Shown: one piece after another, positions 10,035-17,910 of the stretch
Layout: each line of letters begins with the position of its first letter
Position numbering within the stretch: the stretch's first letter is position 1
Origin: Leifsonia williamsii
GTDB taxonomy: Bacteria; Actinomycetota; Actinomycetes; Actinomycetales; Microbacteriaceae
Direction of reading: 5' to 3'
NCBI RefSeq assembly: GCF_030433685.1
Contig: NZ_JAROCF010000001.1
Span: forward strand, 992,001-1,056,000
Length of the DNA: 64,000 nt
Notes under the pieces: model-generated
The model's database searches: none
The model's input: the letters and a program-made list of their open reading frames with translations, nothing else
Told to the model about the DNA's origin: nothing
Made by a program: the position numbers and the translations under genes

Positions 10035-10054
10035 GGTGCGGAGGAGCCGGGAGG

Positions 10055-11983
10055 CTACTTCAGCGGTCCGTACAGCGGTGCGGTCGCGCGGGCGTGGGTC
10101 GCCTGCTCGAAGGCGTACGCCAGGCCGATGATGCCGCTCTCGTCGTAGTCGCGCCCGAGGAACTCGAGGTTGACGTTGGCGCCGACGATCGGGTTGGTGC
10201 CGTCGGAGGCGAGGGCCTGGCCCATCGGGACCGTGATCGCCGGCATCCCCGTGTTGGGGCTGAGGCGCATGTTGGTGCCGATGGTGCTGTACGGCGAGCC
10301 GCTCGGGTACACCAGCGAGTCCAGCGTGTTGTCATTCATCAGCTGCGTCACCGTCGCGTTGCCGGTGGCGATCGCCGTGGTGTGCGTGCCGGTCGGGCCC
10401 GCCCACGCCTGGTACTGGGCGTCGGTCACGTTGTTGCGCGAGGTGTAGATGCTGTTGCGCGAGGTGACGTTGCGGCCGCTCGCGAGGATGTCGGTGATCG
10501 ACCGGGCGCCGACCTCCGGTGCGAGGTGGTTCTGGACGTAGATGTTCAGGTCGTGCTTGAACTCGTTCGTGCTGCCGCTGCCCTCGTTGAGGGTGGCCGT
10601 GAACGCGGCAGGCACGCTCGTGATCTCGACCACCGTCGCGCCCTGCGCCTCCAGCGTCGCCTTGGCGTTCGCCCACAGCCGGGTGACGGTGGCGTTGCTG
10701 CCGAGCATGGAGGTGACGATGCCGATCCGCGTGCCCTTCAGTGCGGTGGGGTCGAGCGCCGCGGTGTAGGAGGTGGGGACGTGACCCGTCTGCTCCGCGG
10801 TGATCGGGTCGGCCGCGTCCACGCCGGTGACCGCGTCGAGGGCGACGGCCGCGTCGGTGACGCTGCGGGCGATCGGGCCGCCGGTGTCCTGGCTGAGCGC
10901 GAGCGGGATGATGCCGTCGCGACTGGCCAGGCCGACCGTCGGGCGGATGCCGACGAGGGAGTTGTACGTCGACGGGACGCGGATGGAGCCTCCCGTGTCC
11001 GTCCCGAACCCGATCCCGGCCAGGTTCGCCGCGATGGCCGCGCCCGTGCCGCCGCTGGAGCCACCGGCCGTCTTGGTGGTGTTGAGCGGGCTGGCGACGA
11101 GGAGGGTCTTGCCCGGGTCCTGGAACGACGAGAACTCCGAGACGAACCCGTACGCGAACTCGTCCAAGCTGGCCTTGGCGAGGATGACGGCTCCGGCCGA
11201 GCGGAGGCCCTTCACCATCGCCGCGTCGTCGCTGGTCTGGTTGCCGTCCCAGCAGCCGCAGCCGCCGGTGGTCGGCATGTCGGCGGTGTCGTAGTTGTCC
11301 TTGACCGCGATCGGGACGCCGAGCAGCATGCTCGTCATGCCCTTCTCGGCGCGCGTGGCGTCGGCCTTCGCGGCGATCGTGAGCGCCTGCTTGTTGGTCG
11401 AGATGATCGAGTTGAGCGCGCGGCCGCCGGCCGCCGGGTCGACCACGGCACGGTCGAGGGCGGAGATGCGGTCGAGGTACTCCTGCGTGATCTTCACCGA
11501 CGTGGTGACGCCGGCGTTCATGGCGGCCTGCATGTCGAGGGCGGAAGCCTCCACCAGCTGGAAGGGGCCGTCGTCGTAGATCATGCGCTGCGAGAGGCCG
11601 ACGACGTCCTTGACGGTGATGACGCCGTCCGCGTCGGTGTCGGCCGCGGCGACCGAGGACCAGCCGGCGGAGGCGGTGGTGTCTCCGAGGTGGTCGGTCA
11701 GCACGTCGAGGTCGGCCCTCGTCACCTGCTCGTCGCCGGTGAGGTCGAGGGCCGTGTAGTACGGCGCGAGGAACGCGCCGGACGGGGCCGCGGCTGCGGC
11801 GGCGGCCGACGGAGCAGCGGACGCCGGTGCGACGACGGCGCCGGTGGCGACGAGGGCGGCCAGCGCTGCGGCGGCCCCGGTCACGGTCGTGGCGCGGCGG
11901 GCGGCGGTGCGGCGGGAGGCGGTGCGGCGGGAGGCGGTGCTGGGCATGGCGGTGGCGCTCCTCGGGTTCGGTCGGCGGGTCAT
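10055..11983 (-). CDS. Secreted amidase-signature hydrolase with N-terminal dockerin
   Basis: 642 residues. An arginine-rich N-region with RTASR repeats leads into a signal peptide ending near APASAA (about 57). A dockerin follows: two 12-residue calcium loops at D80-D91 and D115-D126 (the latter D-T-D-A-D-G), each with a following helix. The rest is an amidase-signature enzyme: catalytic Lys in VPIAVKDNYD (about K228), cis-Ser in GGSSGGTG (about 309-310) and nucleophile Ser in GTDTGGSIR (about S333). It cleaves an amide of unknown identity outside the cell. The dockerin is N-terminal, unlike most, and the preceding gene codes for a cohesin, so the enzyme is probably held on the wall. ATGA overlap with that gene; an alternative start is the ATG at 11947. 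Confidence 0.88.
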   Translation of the reverse strand: MTRRPNPRSATAMPSTASRRTASRRTAARRATTVTGAAAALAALVATGAVVAPASAAPSAAAAAAAPSGAFLAPYYTALDLTGDEQVTRADLDVLTDHLGDTTASAGWSSVAAADTDADGVITVKDVVGLSQRMIYDDGPFQLVEASALDMQAAMNAGVTTSVKITQEYLDRISALDRAVVDPAAGGRALNSIISTNKQALTIAAKADATRAEKGMTSMLLGVPIAVKDNYDTADMPTTGGCGCWDGNQTSDDAAMVKGLRSAGAVILAKASLDEFAYGFVSEFSSFQDPGKTLLVASPLNTTKTAGGSSGGTGAAIAANLAGIGFGTDTGGSIRVPSTYNSLVGIRPTVGLASRDGIIPLALSQDTGGPIARSVTDAAVALDAVTGVDAADPITAEQTGHVPTSYTAALDPTALKGTRIGIVTSMLGSNATVTRLWANAKATLEAQGATVVEITSVPAAFTATLNEGSGSTNEFKHDLNIYVQNHLAPEVGARSITDILASGRNVTSRNSIYTSRNNVTDAQYQAWAGPTGTHTTAIATGNATVTQLMNDNTLDSLVYPSGSPYSTIGTNMRLSPNTGMPAITVPMGQALASDGTNPIVGANVNLEFLGRDYDESGIIGLAYAFEQATHARATAPLYGPLK

Positions 11984-12741
11984 CGGGCTTCTCCCTCGCG
12001 GCGGCGGAACGTGATCAGGGCGGCGAGGGTGCCCAGGGCGACGAGCACGCCCGCAGCGATCACGTACAGCGTGAGGTCGGAGCCGGTGGAGGCGAGGTCG
12101 TCCTGCGACGCGGTCACCGGGTCGCCGGTCCCTGCGGGGTCGGTCCCGCCGCCGTCACCGGATCCGCCGGGCGCCGGGGCGCCGGCCGTCGGGGTGGGCG
12201 TGGGCGTGGGCGCCGGAGGCGTCGGAGGCGTCGCCGCTGGCGTGACGCTCACGGCGGGGCTGGTCGCCGCGTCCGCGAGCGGGGTCACGGCCGAGGCCGG
12301 GTCGACCAGCGACAGCGACCGGACGGCGAACGCCGTCGAGCCCGCCGCCTTCGCGGAGAACGTCAGCGTGAACGCGATGTCGCCGGAGAGGGAGGGGGAG
12401 GTGCCGAGCCGCGTGTAGACCAGGTCGACGGTGTCGGTGCCGGTCTCGACGGCGTCGTAGCCGCCCGCGGTCACGACCGCGCTGCCGTCGACGTAACCCG
12501 CGACGGTCGGGTCGAAGGCGAGCACGGACTCGTAGCCGAAGACGTCGGCGGCGCCCGCCAGCGTCACGGTGACGTCGAACTCGTCGCCGGCGGTGACGGT
12601 CGCCGGGGCAGAGACCGTGACGCGGGCGACGGCGGGAGCCGCGAAGGCCGGAGCCGCGGCTCCGGCAGCGAGTCCTGCGCCGGCGAGCGCCGCCGCCGTG
12701 AGCGCGAGGAGGCGCACGAGGCGCCGGGGGGTGTGATGCAT
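11980..12741 (-). CDS. LAxTG-anchored cohesin-domain surface protein
   Basis: 253 residues. Signal peptide (cut near AFA/AP, 34), one cohesin-like beta-sandwich (about 38-165) with the family pattern AGDEFDVTVTLAG, FGYESVLAFDP, DTVDLVYTRLG and a closing FTLTFSAKAAG strand. Then come a Pro/Thr linker, a Gly-rich stretch, the LASTG sorting signal (216-220), a membrane helix and the tail FRRREGEAR. Cohesins bind dockerins; the next gene codes for a dockerin-amidase and overlaps by ATGA, so this is probably its wall receptor. The start ATG 12741 has AGGAAGG 9 nt upstream; longer upstream versions lack a signal peptide at the N-terminus. The 263-bp region upstream (12742-13004) has no gene. Confidence 0.87.
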   Translation of the reverse strand: MHHTPRRLVRLLALTAAALAGAGLAAGAAAPAFAAPAVARVTVSAPATVTAGDEFDVTVTLAGAADVFGYESVLAFDPTVAGYVDGSAVVTAGGYDAVETGTDTVDLVYTRLGTSPSLSGDIAFTLTFSAKAAGSTAFAVRSLSLVDPASAVTPLADAATSPAVSVTPAATPPTPPAPTPTPTPTAGAPAPGGSGDGGGTDPAGTGDPVTASQDDLASTGSDLTLYVIAAGVLVALGTLAALITFRRREGEAR

Positions 12742-13004
12742 CGGATGGTGCCTTCCTCTGGAGCGGGCGAAGGGGGTCGCCGATGCGTCCGCCGTCAGCG
12801 GGAGGAAGAGAGACTCGAGGCGCCGGGGGAGCACGACCTGCGAACGGTCCAGTGCCGGGCCCGGGGGAGCGCCGGCGGCTGAGAAGCGGCTCCATCGACA
12901 TGACCGACGTTAGGGAATCGCTGTTTCGCGCAACGGCCGATCATGTTTCTGAGGCGTTACACAGATGCGCGCAGGTGGAGTGGCAAATCGGCGGTATGCC
13001 GTTT

Positions 13005-13757
13005 CTAGCGCACGTCCATAGCGGTCATCACCAGTTCCAGGTTCATCCGGCCTTGCGCCCGTGCTGCCGCGTCGAGGTTCACCCACGGTGCTGCGGTCTC
13101 GTCGGCGATGTGGTCGCGAATGGTGCGCAGCCGTGCCCGATCGTTCTTCGAGGACCGGGAGTAGTCCAGCTCGGAGGCGTCCGTGATCGATGCAAGGAGC
13201 GTCGCAGCGTCGTCGAGGTGCCGGCCGGGGTTGCGCTGGTCGATGAGGTACGCTGCACCTTTGGCGACGAGCGCGCCGATCTCATCGGGGACACCGACTG
13301 TGACGTTCGCGCCGGAGTTGAAGCTCAGCTGGTACTCGTCACGACGGTCGATCGCCTGCTGGCCGGCGGGTACGATCAGCGCTGGCTTCCTCTGGAGGCG
13401 GATGTTGATCCGGCTCGGGAGGTGGTCGGGGACCATCGCGTCGATCTTCCGGCCGTCCGTGTGGACGAATCGGTAGGCGAACTGTTCGTCGTCTTTCAGC
13501 TGGAACCCGAGCTTGCCGACCGCCACTGCGAAGTCGGTGAGGCCGCCGCGGTGCACCATCGCGTTGACGAGGAAGTCCGCGTCGTCGGTGGACCGCGGCA
13601 TGGTCAGACCGCCGCGGGTCGCGTGGAGGTAGACCATGAGTCCGCCGACAATGGTGAGCTCCCTGGTATCCATCACTTCGGACAGGGCGATGACGGTTTT
13701 CCATGCGGCGAGCTGGTCGTCGTCGCCGAGGTTCAGCTGGTGCGTGAGAGCAGCCAT
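13005..13757 (-). CDS. AbiEii-like nucleotidyltransferase toxin
   Basis: 250 residues. The nucleotidyltransferase signature is visible: GG followed after about 17 residues by RSTDDADFLV, matching GG...R.T.D.D of AbiEii/MenT toxins (first acidic pair DAD). A downstream conserved KGAAYLIDQRNPGRHLDDAATLL segment resembles the family's K...R...K/D helix. Such enzymes transfer nucleotides to target RNAs (tRNA in MenT toxins) and block translation. It overlaps the upstream HTH partner by 25 bp, a typical two-gene toxin-antitoxin layout. Function is inferred from motifs and gene order. Confidence 0.78.
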   Translation of the reverse strand: MAALTHQLNLGDDDQLAAWKTVIALSEVMDTRELTIVGGLMVYLHATRGGLTMPRSTDDADFLVNAMVHRGGLTDFAVAVGKLGFQLKDDEQFAYRFVHTDGRKIDAMVPDHLPSRINIRLQRKPALIVPAGQQAIDRRDEYQLSFNSGANVTVGVPDEIGALVAKGAAYLIDQRNPGRHLDDAATLLASITDASELDYSRSSKNDRARLRTIRDHIADETAAPWVNLDAAARAQGRMNLELVMTAMDVR

Positions 13758-14425
13758 GCGCCCTTCATCTCCTCGAGGGCGTCGAGGCCGGCGCTGCGCT
13801 CTCGCGTGTCCGTGGACAGGGCGAGGTCGGCGGCGACGACGGCGGGCAGCGGCTCCGTGTACCCGTCGCCGGGTGCGGTGTTCTCGTACAACACGTCGGC
13901 TCCGGTCGGATCCTCGACCATGAAGTGGGTGCGGGCGTACTCGGCGACGGTGGTGCCGGCGGGAACGTACCCGGCGACCCTGCGGGTGTCGGCGAGGAGG
14001 TCGCTGCCGATGAGGTCGGAGGCGGCCCGGCCGGTGGGGATGAGGTCCGCCTGAGCTTTCACAGCGTTCGCGGCACGGAATCGATGCGCTGTCGTTCTGG
14101 CTGCGACGGACAGTGCGAGGTCGGCGGCGTTGCTCAGCCGTATTTTCGTCCGGGCCCTGGCGAACGTGGATCGAGACAGCAAGTTCGCGGCCCTCACGCC
14201 GGAGAGCTCGTAGAGGATGGCCCAGGCGGTCACCTGGTCGAGGTTCCTGCCCGAGGCCTTCCGACGGTGTTGCCAGCGGATGACGGAGTCGTTGTCGGCG
14301 AGCCAGTCGCCGGAGCTGAGCTTGCGACCGGTGATGGCGCCGTCCTCGAGCAGCATGCGGACGCGACGGTCGCTGACGCCGAGACGGTGGGCGATCTCGG
14401 CGACGGTCGCCTCTGCCATGCGCAT
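13733..14425 (-). CDS. HTH antitoxin/regulator of the AbiEii-like pair
   Basis: 230 residues. An N-terminal excisionase/MerR-type helix-turn-helix (TVAEIAHRLGVSDRRVRMLLEDGAI) is followed by an alpha-helical domain rich in Ala and Arg that is likely to bind and neutralise the downstream nucleotidyltransferase. It is not a canonical AbiEi winged-helix protein. Start ATG 14425, or ATG 14419 two codons in. Upstream palindromes (14431-14485) suggest autorepression. Base composition is slightly less GC-rich than the surrounding sugar operons, consistent with acquisition. Confidence 0.7.
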   Translation of the reverse strand: MRMAEATVAEIAHRLGVSDRRVRMLLEDGAITGRKLSSGDWLADNDSVIRWQHRRKASGRNLDQVTAWAILYELSGVRAANLLSRSTFARARTKIRLSNAADLALSVAARTTAHRFRAANAVKAQADLIPTGRAASDLIGSDLLADTRRVAGYVPAGTTVAEYARTHFMVEDPTGADVLYENTAPGDGYTEPLPAVVAADLALSTDTRERSAGLDALEEMKGAWLLSRTS

Positions 14426-14430
14426 AATCC

Positions 14431-14485
14431 TTCCGGCGTCGGAACCATTACGAGCTATTGTCGCACAATACTTCCGGAGTCGGAA
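14431..14485. promoter_or_regulatory. Three-palindrome operator array of the toxin-antitoxin operon
   Basis: TTCCGGCGTCGGAA (14431-14444) and TTCCGGAGTCGGAA (14472-14485) are both TTCCGnnnnCGGAA dyads. Between them lies the perfect palindrome TATTGTCGCACAATA (14456-14470), which can supply an AT-rich -10 region. The array begins 5 bp before the antitoxin ATG, so a bound antitoxin would cover the promoter. Confidence 0.75.
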
Positions 14486-14524
14486 GGATTCTGCGACATC
14501 TCTCCGCGCCGCCGCCGCCCCCGC

Positions 14525-15547
14525 CTACGAGCTCTGCCGGACCACCAGCTCCGTCGGCAGCAGCGTCACGCGCTCGACCGGCTCGCCGGCCAGGCGGCGC
14601 ACGAGCACGCGGGCCATGGCCTCGCCGAGCCCGATCGATGGCTGGTGCACGGTGGTCATGGGGGGCGTCGCCGTGAGACCGAAGGTGTCGTCGTCGAAGC
14701 CGACCACGGCGATGTCGCCCGGGATGCTGAGCCCCGCCTCGTGGATGACCGAGTACGCTCCCGCCGCCATCTGGTCGTTCCCGGCGAACAGGCCGTCGAT
14801 CGGGCGGCCGCGCGCGAGCAGCCGGCGCATGGCCTCCATCCCGGAGCGGGGGGAGAAGTCGCCGTACTCCACCAGGGTGGCGTCGATCCCGTGCTCGTCG
14901 AGCGTGCGCTTCCAGCCGGTGTAGCGGTCGAGGCCGGCCGGCATGTCCTGCGGGCCGGTGATCAGTGCGAGGTTGCGGCGACCGCGTTCGATCAGGTGGG
15001 CCGCGGCCCCGGCCGAGCCGGCGATGTTGTCCACGTCGACGAAGTACGAGTCCGCCGCGGCGTCGCTGACCGGTCGGCCGCCGAACACGATCGGCAGGCT
15101 CGCGCCGAGCTGCTGGTACGAGTGGTCGCCCGAGTGGTGCGAGACGACGAGCGCCCCGTCGACGTTGCCGCCCATGAGGTAGCGCCGGGTCTTGTCGGGG
15201 TTCGTCTCCGACGAGATGACCATGTTGAGCGTGTACTCGGTGTCGGCGAGGCTCAGGGCGACGCCCTGGACGATGGAGGCGAAGAACGGGTCGGCGAAGA
15301 CCTTGGCCGTCGACTCGGGCACCACCAGCGCGATCACCTGCGTGCGGCGCGACGCGAGCGAGCGGGCCGCCCGGTTGGGCACGTAGTTGAGGTCGGCGAT
15401 GGCCCGGGTCACGGCGGCGACGACCTCCGCCGTGACCTTGGGAGAGCCGTTGACCACACGCGAGACCGTGGCGCGCGAGACGCCCGCCCGAGCCGCCACG
15501 GCCTCCAGGGTCGGGACGGGGCGGCTCTCGGTCTGCTCGGTGGTCAT
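14525..15547 (-). CDS. cebR: LacI-family regulator, CebR-like
   Basis: 340 residues. Canonical LacI helix-turn-helix and hinge (TLEAVAARAGVSRATVSRVV, then NGSPKVT), then a sugar-binding effector domain with VVGFDDDTFGLTATPPMTTVHQP. It is the last gene of the cellobiose operon. Upstream of cebE sit boxes TGGGAGCGCTCTCA and TGAGAGCGCTCTCA, close to the CebR/CelR site TGGGAGCGCTCCCA known from Streptomyces and Thermobifida. It therefore probably represses the operon until cellobiose or a cello-oligosaccharide binds. The assignment rests on operator, context and family, not on alignment. Confidence 0.82.
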   Translation of the reverse strand: MTTEQTESRPVPTLEAVAARAGVSRATVSRVVNGSPKVTAEVVAAVTRAIADLNYVPNRAARSLASRRTQVIALVVPESTAKVFADPFFASIVQGVALSLADTEYTLNMVISSETNPDKTRRYLMGGNVDGALVVSHHSGDHSYQQLGASLPIVFGGRPVSDAAADSYFVDVDNIAGSAGAAAHLIERGRRNLALITGPQDMPAGLDRYTGWKRTLDEHGIDATLVEYGDFSPRSGMEAMRRLLARGRPIDGLFAGNDQMAAGAYSVIHEAGLSIPGDIAVVGFDDDTFGLTATPPMTTVHQPSIGLGEAMARVLVRRLAGEPVERVTLLPTELVVRQSS

Positions 15548-15571
15548 GCGGCCCCCTTTCGTGCGTCCATG

Positions 15572-17029
15572 CTAGACGGGCGCCGGTGCGGAGCGGTCGG
15601 ACTCGGTGGTGCGCGCCGCGGCGATCAGGCGGGCGTAGGCCGCGCCGGAGTCCTTGACCGTGCGCCGCTGGCTCTCGTAGTCCACGTGCACGATGCCGAA
15701 CCGCTTCGCGTACCCCCACGCCCACTCGAAGTTGTCGAGCAGCGACCAGACGAAGTATCCGCGCACGTCGGCGCCCTGTGAGATCGCCTCCTGCACCGCG
15801 GCGACGTGCTCCCGCAGGTACGCCTCGCGCTCGATGTCGCGGATGCGGCCGTCGTCGTCCACGACGTCGTCGTAGGCCGAACCGTTCTCGGTGATGTAGA
15901 GCGGAGGGAGGCTCGGGTACTCGCGAGAGAGCCGCACCAGCAGGTCGCGCAGCCCGTCGGGGTTCACCTCCCAGCCCATCGCCGTGGTCGGCCGGCCGCG
16001 CGACGGGAAGGTGACGAACTCGCTGCCGGGGAAGGGAGACGCCTTCGGCCGGTCGGTCGGCTGCAGCCCGGCGGGCGCGTCGGCCGGCAGCGGGTGCCCG
16101 CTGACGTTGTCGTCGTGATAGTGGTTCACGCCGAGGAAGTCGATCGGTTGCGCGATCACCTCGAGGTCGCCATCGTGCACGAACTCCTCGAAGCGGTGCT
16201 CGCGCACGTCCTCCAGCACGTCGTCCGGGTAGGCGCCGAGCAGCAGCGGCTCGAGGAACATGCGGTTCCACAGCCCGTCGATGCGCCGCGCGGCGTCGAG
16301 GTCCACCGGGTCGGCCGGATCGTTCGGGACGGCCGTGGTGAGGTTCAGCGTGATGCCCAGGCGCAGCGGCGAGCCGGCCGGGCCGCGCGCGCCGCCCGAG
16401 GCCTCCCGCAGCGCACGCACCGCGAGCCCGTGCGCGAGGTGCTGGTGGTGCAGGGCGGCGAGTCCCGCGCGCGCCTCGGTGCGGCCCGGCGCGTGCTCGC
16501 CGCCGGCGTAGCCGATGAGGGAGGAGCACAGCGGCTCGTTGAAGGTCGTCCAGTGCGTGACCCGGTCGCCGAGGGCGTCGTGGACGGCCAGGGCGTAGTC
16601 GCGGAACCGGTACGCGGTGTCGCGGTTCGTCCAGCCTCCCCGCTCCTCCAGCGCCTGCGGCAGATCCCAGTGGTACAGGGTCAGCCAGGGCAGGATGCCG
16701 GCGCCGAGCAGTTCGTCGACCAGGCGGCTGTAGAAGTCGAGTCCCGCCCGGTTGACCGCGCGGTCGCCCGGCTTGACGCGCGCCCACGAGGTCGAGAAGC
16801 GGTACGACTGGAGGCCGAGGTCGCGCATCAGGGCGACGTCCTGCGGCATCCGGTGGTAGTGGTCGACGGCCGTCTCGGGGGTGTCCCCGCCGGCGATCGC
16901 GTTCGGGACGCGGGCGAAGGCGTCCCAGATCGAGTCCTCCTTGCCGTCCTCGTGCGCGGCGCCCTCGATCTGTGCGGCCGCAGTGGCCGACCCCCACAGG
17001 AAGCCGGCGGGCCAGCGGTCGTTCGTCAT
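15572..17029 (-). CDS. bglA: GH1 beta-glucosidase
   Basis: 485 residues, the usual GH1 length. It begins with the substrate-binding FLWGSATAAAQIEGA motif, has the acid/base glutamate in TFNEPL and the nucleophile glutamate in YITENGSAYDD, and ends in the GYFVWSLLDNFEWAWGYAKR signature. No signal peptide, so it is cytoplasmic and splits cellobiose or other beta-glucosides imported by the adjacent permeases. ATG 17029 is 3 bp past the stop of the upstream permease gene, so it is in the same operon. Confidence 0.93.
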   Translation of the reverse strand: MTNDRWPAGFLWGSATAAAQIEGAAHEDGKEDSIWDAFARVPNAIAGGDTPETAVDHYHRMPQDVALMRDLGLQSYRFSTSWARVKPGDRAVNRAGLDFYSRLVDELLGAGILPWLTLYHWDLPQALEERGGWTNRDTAYRFRDYALAVHDALGDRVTHWTTFNEPLCSSLIGYAGGEHAPGRTEARAGLAALHHQHLAHGLAVRALREASGGARGPAGSPLRLGITLNLTTAVPNDPADPVDLDAARRIDGLWNRMFLEPLLLGAYPDDVLEDVREHRFEEFVHDGDLEVIAQPIDFLGVNHYHDDNVSGHPLPADAPAGLQPTDRPKASPFPGSEFVTFPSRGRPTTAMGWEVNPDGLRDLLVRLSREYPSLPPLYITENGSAYDDVVDDDGRIRDIEREAYLREHVAAVQEAISQGADVRGYFVWSLLDNFEWAWGYAKRFGIVHVDYESQRRTVKDSGAAYARLIAAARTTESDRSAPAPV

Positions 17030-17031
17030 TC

Positions 17032-17910
17032 TCAACCTTTCACCGCGCCCGCCATGATGCCGGAGACCAGCTGCCGGCCGGCGAGCACGAAGAGGATCAG
17101 CAGGGGGATGGTGGCGAGCACCGCGCCGGCGAGCACGATCGAGTAGTCGACGTACTTGGCCGACTGCAGCTGGCTCAGCGCCACCTGCAGGGTCGGGTTC
17201 TGCGGAGCCACGAGCAGCGGCCACAGGTAGTCGGTCCACGCCGTCATGAAGGTGAACAGGCCGAGGATCGCCATCGCCGGGCGGGCGGCGGGGACGCCGA
17301 CGTGCCAGAAGGTGCGGATCATGTTGGCGCCGTCGACGCGCGCGGCCTCGATCAGCTCCTCGGGGATGACGTCGACCAGGTACTGCCGCATGAAGAACAC
17401 GCCGAAGGCGGTCACCAGGGTCGGCACGATGACCGCGCCGAGCGTGCCCGTCCAGCCGAACTGCTTCATCACCATGAACAACGGGATGATGCCCAGCTGC
17501 GTCGGCACCGCGAGCGTCGCGATGACGAAGACCATCAGGCCCTCGCGGCCGCGGAAGCGCAGCTTGGCGAACGCGTACCCGGCGAGGGTCGAGAACGCGA
17601 CGACCGAGAGGGTGATCACGCTGGCGACGATGATCGAGTTGCCCAGCGCGAGCCAGAACGGGACGGTGCCGAGCACTTCGCCGACATTCGTCCAGAACTG
17701 TCCGCCCGGCAGCAGCGGCGGCCAGGTGGAGGTCAGCACGGTGCTGTTGCTCGAGCCGGCGACGAACGACCACCACAGCGGGTAGGCGCCGCCGATGAAG
17801 ACCGCGAGCAGGAGGCCGTAGGTCAGGAAGCCGGGACGGCGGTCGATCCCGAGCGCCTTGCGCTTGGGGGCGCGGGTCGCCGCGGCGCGGGTGGAGGTGG
17901 TGGCGGTCAT
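17032..17910 (-). CDS. cebG: ABC sugar permease, CebG/MalG-like
   Basis: 292 residues with about six membrane helices and the EAA loop EELIEAARVDGANMIRTFWHV. It ends GAVKG. It begins by an ATGA overlap with the upstream permease gene, so the two subunits are made in step. It forms the membrane channel of the cellobiose-type importer together with 17907-19040; the ATPase must come from elsewhere in the genome. Confidence 0.9.
   Translation of the reverse strand: MTATTSTRAAATRAPKRKALGIDRRPGFLTYGLLLAVFIGGAYPLWWSFVAGSSNSTVLTSTWPPLLPGGQFWTNVGEVLGTVPFWLALGNSIIVASVITLSVVAFSTLAGYAFAKLRFRGREGLMVFVIATLAVPTQLGIIPLFMVMKQFGWTGTLGAVIVPTLVTAFGVFFMRQYLVDVIPEELIEAARVDGANMIRTFWHVGVPAARPAMAILGLFTFMTAWTDYLWPLLVAPQNPTLQVALSQLQSAKYVDYSIVLAGAVLATIPLLILFVLAGRQLVSGIMAGAVKG

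Noticed and set aside
12742..12834. N-terminal extension of the cohesin protein from an upstream ATG
   Set aside because: It would place the signal peptide 31 residues inside; the ribosome binding site AGGAAGG fits ATG 12741.
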